Below are positions 26,701 to 35,700 of a stretch of 64,000 nt of DNA, in pieces. Source of the stretch: Leptasterias polaris. Taxonomy: Eukaryota > Echinodermata > Asteroidea > Forcipulatida > Asteriidae. The stretch lies in assembly GCA_037783415.1 (NCBI GenBank), contig JAZGTN010000189.1:1178001-1242000 (forward strand), read 5' to 3'. Numbering within the stretch: position 1 is the first letter of the stretch; each line of letters opens with the position of its first letter. A program made the position numbers and the translations under genes. The notes under the pieces were generated by a model that ran no database searches, was not told the DNA's origin, and saw only the letters and a list, made by a program, of their open reading frames with translations.

Positions 26701-29700
26701 CACTATACACCCAAGAGTTCTTTGCACCCTGTTATGGGCCAATAGAAGTATGGGCTTTACAGGACACTATACACCCAAGAGTTCTTTGCACCCTGTTATG
26801 GGCCATAGAAGTATGGGCTTTACAGGACACTATACACTCAAGAGTTCTTTGCACCCTGTTATGGGCCATAGAAGTATGGGCTTTACAGGACACTATACAC
26901 CCAAGAGTTCTTTGCACCCTGTTATGGGCCATAGAAGTATGGGCTTTACAGGACACTATACACCCAAGAGTTCTTTGCACCCTGTTATGGGCCATAGAAG
27001 TATGGGCTTTACAGGACACTATACACTCAAGAGTTCTTTGCACCCTGTTATGGGCCATAGAAGTATGGGCTTTACAGGACACTATACACCCAAGAGTTCT
27101 TTGCACCCTGTTATGGGCCATAGAAGTATGGGCTTTACAGGACACTATACACCCAAGAGTTCTTTGCACCCTGTTATGGGCCATAGAAGTATGGGCTTTA
27201 CAGGACACTATACACTCAAGAGTTCTTTGCACCCTGTTATGGGCCATAGAAGTATGGGCTTTACAGGACACTATACACCCAAGAGTTCTTTGCACCCTGT
27301 TATGGGCCATAGAAGTATGGGCTTTACAGGACACTATACACTCAAGAGTTCTTTGCACCCTGTTATGGGCCATAGAAGTATGGGCTTTACAGGACACTAT
27401 ACACCCAAGAGTTCTTTGCACCCTGTTATGGGCCATAGAAGTATGGGCTTTACAGGACACTATACACCCAAGAGTTCTTTGCACCCTGTTATGGGCCATA
27501 GAAGTATGGGCTTTACAGGACACTATACACCCAAGAGTTCTTTGCACCCTGTTATGGGCCATAGAAGTATGGGCTTTACAGGACACTATACACCCAAGAG
27601 TTCTTTGCACCCTGTTATGGGCCATAGAAGTATGGGCTTTACAGGACACTATACACCCAAGAGTTCTTTGCACCCTGTTATGGGCCATAGAAGTATGGGC
27701 TTTACAGGACACTATACACCCAAGAGTTCTTTGCACCCTGTTATGGGCCATAGAAGTATGGGCTTTACAGGACACTATACACCCAAGAGTTCTTTGCACC
27801 CTGTTATGGGCCATAGAAGTATGGGCTTTACAGGACACTATACACCCAAGAGTTCTTTGCACCCTGTTATGGGCCATAGAAGTATGGGCTTTACAGGACA
27901 CTATACACCCAAGAGTTCTTTGCACCCTGTTATGGGCCATAGAAGTATGGGCTTTACAGGACACTATACACCCAAGAGTTCTTTGCACCCTGTTATGGGC
28001 CATAGAAGTATGGGCTTTACAGGACACTATACACCCAAGAGTTCTTTGCACCCTGTTATGGGCCATAGAAGTATGGGCTTTACAGGACACTATACACCCA
28101 AGAGTTCTTTGCACCCTGTTATGGGCCATAGAAGTATGGGCTTTACAGGACACTATACACCCAAGAGTTCTTTGCACCCTGTTATGGGCCATAGAAGTAT
28201 GGGCTTTACAGGACACTATACACCCAAGAGTTCTTTGCACCCTGTTATGGGCCATAGAAGTATGGGCTTTACAGGACACTATACACCCAAGAGTTCTTTG
28301 CACCCTGTTATGGGCCATAGAAGTATGGGCTTTACAGGACACTATACACCCAAGAGTTCTTTGCACCCTGTTATGGGCCATAGAAGTATGGGCTTTACAG
28401 GACACTATACACCCAAGAGTTCTTTGCACCCTGTTATGGGCCATAGAAGTATGGGCTTTACAGGACACTATACACCCAAGAGTTCTTTGCACCCTGTTAT
28501 GGGCCATAGAAGTATGGGCTTTACAGGACACTATACACCCAAGAGTTCTTTGCACCCTGTTATGGGCCATAGAAGTATGGGCTTTACAGGACACTATACA
28601 CTCAAGAGTTCTTTGCACCCTGTTATGGGCCATAGAAGTATGGGCTTTACAGGACACTATACACCCAAGAGTTCTTTGCACCCTGTTATGGGCCATAGAA
28701 GTATGGGCTTTACAGGACACTATACACTCAAGAGTTCTTTGCACCCTGTTATGGGCCATAGAAGTATGGGCTTTACAGGACACTATACACCCAAGAGTTC
28801 TTTGCACCCTGTTATGGGCCATAGAAGTATGGGCTTTACAGGACACTATACACTCAAGAGTTCTTTGCACCCTGTTATGGGCCATAGAAGTATGGGCTTT
28901 ACAGGACACTATACACCCAAGAGTTCTTTGCACCCTGTTATGGGCCATAGAAGTATGGGCTTTACAGGACACTATACACCCAAGAGTTCTTTGCACCCTG
29001 TTATGGGCCATAGAAGTATGGGCTTTACAGGACACTATACACCCAAGAGTTCTTTGCACCCTGTTATGGGCCATAGAAGTATGGGCTTTACAGGACACTA
29101 TACACCCAAGAGTTCTTTGCACCCTGTTATGGGCCATAGAAGTATGGGCTTTACAGGACACTATACACCCAAGAGTTCTTTGCACCCTGTTATGGGCCAT
29201 AGAAGTATGGGCTTTACAGGACACTATACACCCAAGAGTTCTTTGCACCCTGTTATGGGCCATAGAAGTATGGGCTTTACAGGACACTATACACCCAAGA
29301 GTTCTTTGCACCCTGTTATGGGCCATAGAAGTATGGGCTTTACAGGACACTATACACCCAAGAGTTCTTTGCACCCTGTTATGGGCCATAGAAGTATGGG
29401 CTTTACAGGACACTATACACCCAAGAGTTCTTTGCACCCTGTTATGGGCCATAGAAGTATGGGCTTTACAGGACACTATACACCCAAGAGTTCTTTGCAC
29501 CCTGTTATGGGCCATAGAAGTATGGGCTTTACAGGACACTATACACCCAAGAGTTCTTTGCACCCTGTTATGGGCCATAGAAGTATGGGCTTTACAGGAC
29601 ACTATACACCCAAGAGTTCTTTGCACCCTGTTATGGGCCATAGAAGTATGGGCTTTACAGGACACTATACACCCAAGAGTTCTTTGCACCCTGTTATGGG

Positions 29701-32700
29701 CCATAGAAGTATGGGCTTTACAGGACACTATACACCCAAGAGTTCTTTGCACCCTGTTATGGGCCATAGAAGTATGGGCTTTACAGGACACTATACACCC
29801 AAGAGTTCTTTGCACCCTGTTATGGGCCATAGAAGTATGGGCTTTACAGGACACTATACACCCAAGAGTTCTTTGCACCCTGTTATGGGCCATAGAAGTA
29901 TGGGCTTTACAGGACACTATACACCCAAGAGTTCTTTGCACCCTGTTATGGCCCATAGAAGTATGGGCTTTACAGGACACTATACACCCAAGAGTTCTTT
30001 GCACCCTGTTATGGGCCATAGAAGTATGGGCTTTACAGGACACTATACACCCAAGAGTTCTTTGCACCCTGTTATGGGCCATAGAAGTATGGGCTTTACA
30101 GGACACTATACACCCAAGAGTTCTTTGCACCCTGTTATGGGCCATAGAAGTATGGGCTTTACAGGACACTATACACCCAAGAGTTCTTTGCACCCTGTTA
30201 TGGGCCATAGAAGTATGGGCTTTACAGGACACTATACACCCAAGAGTTCTTTGCACCCTGTTATGGGCCATAGAAGTATGGGCTTTACAGGACACTATAC
30301 ACCCAAGAGTTCTTTGCACCCTGTTATGGGCCATAGAAGTATGGGCTTTACAGGACACTATACACCCAAGAGTTCTTTGCACCCTGTTATGGGCCATAGA
30401 AGTATGGGCTTTACAGGACACTATACACCCAAGAGTTCTTTGCACCCTGTTATGGGCCATAGAAGTATGGGCTTTACAGGACACTATACACCCAAGAGTT
30501 CTTTGCACCCTGTTATGGGCCATAGAAGTATGGGCTTTACAGGACACTATACACCCAAGAGTTCTTTGCACCCTGTTATGGGCCATAGAAGTATGGGCTT
30601 TACAGGACACTATACACTCAAGAGTTCTTTGCACCCTGTTATGGGCCATAGAAGTATGGGCTTTACAGGACACTATACACCCAAGAGTTCTTTGCACCCT
30701 GTTATGGGCCATAGAAGTATGGGCTTTACAGGACACTATACACCCAAGAGTTCTTTGCACCCTGTTATGGGCCATAGAAGTATGGGCTTTACAGGACACT
30801 ATACACCCAAGAGTTCTTTGCACCCTGTTATGGGCCATAGAAGTATGGGCTTTACAGGACACTATACACCCAAGAGTTCTTTGCACCCTGTTATGGGCCA
30901 TAGAAGTATGGGCTTTACAGGACACTATACACCCAAGAGTTCTTTGCACCCTGTTATGGGCCATAGAAGTATGGGCTTTACAGGACACTATACACTCAAG
31001 AGTTCTTTGCACCCTGTTATGGCCCATAGAAGTATGGGCTTTACAGGACACTATACACTCAAGAGTTCTTTGCACCCTGTTATGGGCCATAGAAGTATGG
31101 GCTTTACAGGACACTATACACCCAAGAGTTCTTTGCACCCTGTTATGGGCCATAGAAGTATGGGCTTTACAGGACACTATACACTCAAGAGTTCTTTGCA
31201 CCCTGTTATGGCCCATAGAAGTATGGGCTTTACAGGACACTATACACCCAAGAGTTCTTTGCACCCTGTTATGGGCCATAGAAGTATGGGCTTTACAGGA
31301 CACTATACACCCAAGAGTTCTTTGCACCCTGTTATGGCCCATAGAAGTATGGGCTTTACAGGACACTATACACCCAAGAGTTCTTTGCACCCTGTTATGG
31401 CCCATAGAAGTATGGGCTTTACAGGACACTATACACCCAAGAGTTCTTTGCACCCTGTTATGGCCCATAGAAGTATGGGCTTTACAGGACACTATACACC
31501 CAAGAGTTCTTTGCACCCTGTTATGGCCCATAGAAGTATGGGCTTTACAGGACACTATACACTCAAGAGTTCTTTGCACCCTGTTATGGCCCATAGAAGT
31601 ATGGGCTTTACAGGACACTATACACTCAAGAGTTCTTTGCACCCTGTTATGGCCCATAGAAGTATGGGCTTTACAGGACACTATACACCCAAGAGTTCTT
31701 TGCACCCTGTTATGGCCCATAGAAGTATGGGCTTTACAGGACACTATACACTCAAGAGTTCTTTGCACCCTGTTATGGCCCATAGAAGTATGGGCTTTAC
31801 AGGACACTATACACTCAAGAGTTCTTTGCACCCTGTTATGGCCCATAGAAGTATGGGCTTTACAGGACACTATACACTCAAGAGTTCTTTGCACCCTGTT
31901 ATGGCCAATAGAAGTATGGGCTTTACAGGACACTATACACTCAAGAGTTCTTTGCACCCTGTTATGGCCAATAGAAGTATGGGCTTTACAGGACACTATA
32001 CACTCAAGAGTTCTTTGCACCCTGTTATGGCCAATAGAAGTATGGGCTTTACAGGACACTATACACTCAAGAGTTCTTTGCACCCTGTTATGGCCAATAG
32101 AAGTATGGGCTTTACAGGACACTATACACTCAAGAGTTCTTTGGTTAACAGCACCATGCATGAAATTGGACCCAGGCTGATGGCTGGCCGCTGTTAATAA
32201 ATCGATCTTGGTACATGTACATGTGTACTAAAGTCATTACAGCACTTCAGTTTGAGACTTGTTTAATCGATGTCACATTATGGCTAAAGTTTGTAATGAG
32301 TGTTTGTGTTCATTTAGGATCGGACGGACATTCCAGTTTAGCTCTCATGGTAAAGGAATCTACCAAGCAAGTCCAACAGAGCTACAAAGGATAACAATAT
32401 GCAGTGAAGCAAGGTACTTCTTGGCTCACTCCTACAGAGGAGCCCCTATAACCTTTTAACTGTTTAAACATATACCAGAAACTAGTTTTGTTTTTTGGGG
32501 ATGCTTTACCCCACAATCTAGCAGTTGCTGCATTACCAATGAAGACAACAGAAATGTCAGCCTTGATATCAATTTTATGTGCTGCTTTAAACACTTCATG
32601 TGTTGAGAAATACTTAAGTTATTGACTTCTTGCAGACGCGGAATGCACCGCAGCAAAATGAACTCACGGCTCGATTTCACAAAGAGCTAAGATTTATCGT

Positions 32701-35700
32701 AGAATGTGAGCATGGTATCACAATACAATTCACAATGGAAATATTGACAACACATCTCTATGTGAATCTTGGTGCTTTTTAATGTTATTCCCACTGTGGC
32801 GTGTCGTGGCCGAGCGGTCTAGTTCGCACGACCCAAGCTCTAGTGTTGTCAGCAGCAGAGTTTGGGTTCACGGTCATGACACTTCTTGTGCCCTTGAGCA
32901 AGGCACTTAATTGCTTTGTAAAAAGTTGGAAAGGTAGTGCAATCTGCTCTACCAGCCAGGCTCATAGTGGATGATACCCATACCTACATCCTTACAAACT
33001 GTTGAAGGGGTAACCCTGTTTCAGCCCCAGGAGAAGGTGGCAATGTGCCCCTGGTGACAGTTGATTTGGGTCAATAGCCCAGATTGGTTAACTGTAGCCC
33101 TCACTTTGAAGTGGCCTTTCATGTTAAGCAATCTCTCATATTTTTTTATTTTGTTTTTTAAACAGGGCACAGACAATTTCTTAGCTCAGAAAAGTAAAAG
33201 CAGGTTTAATTTGTTCGTTATATATTCTCTGAGAGGTTTCATTTTCTTCATTCTGATCACACATATCTTTGAGTTTCCATTGCTTTATCTGTAAGACCTG
33301 TAGGAGGGCATCACAGCAGAAATGATGTACTAAGCTGTTGTTTCCTTTTATGGTGTGGGTTTCAGTGAGAATCTACATGATATGTTAGGGGACTTATTCC
33401 TTCCAGTCAACACCCCAGAAGCTCCAACTAAAGGTTTCTTTAGAGGCTTGTTTGGTGGTGGAAGCAGCTCGTTAGACAGAGAAAACCTATGTAAGTCTAA
33501 TCATGTATTTTAGTGTCAAGGTCATACATATTATTTTATATTCTATTCTATTTATTCTGAGAAAGGGCAATTATCAAACTATAACAATCTTTTTTGATGA
33601 CGACCCATAATATATATCATATCACGAGAGGGCAGTATCACTCAACAAATACAATTTACTGTGGTGAGAAATAATACATTTTTCTAATACAGAATTTCAA
33701 GAAAGCTAAAAAAGCTGGGCATTTTTTATTTCAAGCGTAAAAAAAAGCGAACACTGAAAGAGTTAAGTGAGTCGGTTAATATTTTAGAGGAGAATAAGAG
33801 ACCAGGGCCCAATTTCATAGAGCCTGTAAGCACAAAACTTGCTGAGCACAAACAAACCTTGCTTAACAAAAACAGGTTACTCGCTAACATTCCATAAAGT
33901 TAACATTGTTGCGACCGGTGCCCCACTCATTTTTAGCTAAGCAAATAAATTTTACAAGCAGTATTTTCTGCTAAACAGCTTTATGAAATTGGGCCCTGGT
34001 TATACCACAGTAATAGATTGTGAATTGTATTGGTCCAGAAACAATCACATGATGTGCTGTAAAGACACATGTACATGGCTATGGGGAACTCAGGTGATGT
34101 ACCCCCGGGTACATCACTATGTTCGCACCTACCAATGGTTGTTTCCTCCGCCTTGTACTATTCTAGAAATAGCCCCGGGAATAAGGTTGTAATTACACTG
34201 GGACTAGGTAAGTTGATTAGCGTTCCTGTGTGATGTGCCGTAAGGAACGGTGAAGCAATATTTTTGTCAACAACTGCCTTTTTTGTTTACAATTTATTCG
34301 GTACTGTTCCTCTGTTTTTGTAATTGTGCCAGTTGCAATTTAACAATGTTGGAAGATAACAACAGATCGCCTCCAAAGAAGAGGAATCCATTACCATAGT
34401 ATAACAAAACAATCGTTGCCAGCTGTGTGGAGGTCTTGGTCTCAGACCTTCAAGTCTGAGGTAACCACACAAGGCAGTTTTACAAGCAACATGGTCACAA
34501 CCAACTATACAGCAATAATGGGAGCGCTTTGGTTAGCACCAAAGATAACAATGAGTTGTTTGTTAGAGTGATAATAATGCTGATTGTGATGATGTCTTGT
34601 TTCTTGTAGTTGGGGAATCAAGTGGTCGTCCGTCACGTAGTATTGCCAGACACATTCCTGGTACTGGAGGGTTAGAAGGAGTCAAAGCTAACTCCAGCTC
34701 AGCAGCAGGGGAACTCTATAAAGCACGCATTGTAAGTACACGTGCTGCTACCATCTTGGTTTTTACTCACTGGCATTCATTCATTCCAACGGCTATCATC
34801 GGACATTTGTGATGGCTTTCCGAATGTTCATGTCCAGCATGCAGTTACCTATGTCCTCACAGGTCAGGTTGGAGTCTTTGCATAGTTTATTCACTTTAGA
34901 TTGTTTGTACTTAATGTTACACATTGTAAGTTGGCATTCTTTATGAGCAAATACTACATCAGAGAATATTTGTCTAACTGATGAGGCTCTAAATGTAATC
35001 TTCATGGTAATAAAGAAGTTTGTAAAATTGACCTTTGAACTTGAGCACTCTGTAAGTAGAAGAATATGTGCTTCACGCATGAGTGGTTAAACAATGTGGG
35101 CATTAGCGGCTGTTTTTGTCAAAATACTTTGGTATCAATAATAACACCAATAAATTTAATTTGGTTGTATATGGTGTGTTTATGGAATGAATTTTCTCTT
35201 CCTTAAAACACATGATGTATTGTTCCTTTTACTTGGATGTGTTCAAAACGTGACGTGGCTGAGTTGTCTTGGAGCACTGAACTCAACTTCTAATGGCTGA
35301 GTCACCAGAGTGTGGGTTCCAATCCCAGTCATGACACGTGTGTTCTTGGTCAAGACACTTAACAATAATTGCTTCTCATCACCTAGGAGTAAATGGGCAC
35401 CTGCTAGGGTAGAGATTGTTGATGTGAATGATCAGCAACCTGTACGCCAATTTGATTGCCGGTGCTGCATACTCCAAAGGAGTTAACATGGTTTCAGGAA
35501 AGCTTAAAGGGACAAGTTGCCTTGGATTGGGCGATTTGGGCTATGAAAAGCATTTGCAACTGTTTATTATGAAATGCATATGGCTAGAAAGATGTTTTAA
35601 ATGTTGAATATAATGATCCACACAAATATGTCTCGAAATTGTGTGGTTTTCCTTTTACATCGTGAACTAACATGGCCCGCCATTTTGTGGAGTCAACAAT

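Noticed and set aside
24954..32143. CRISPR-like or spacer-bearing array
   Set aside because: Units are contiguous with no unique spacers, and the genome is eukaryotic.
24873..32197. Giant repetitive ORFs on both strands as real repeat proteins
   Set aside because: They are openings created by a stop-free 63-bp unit repeated in register. They occur in several frames and both strands, inside an intron, with no splice signals or homology.
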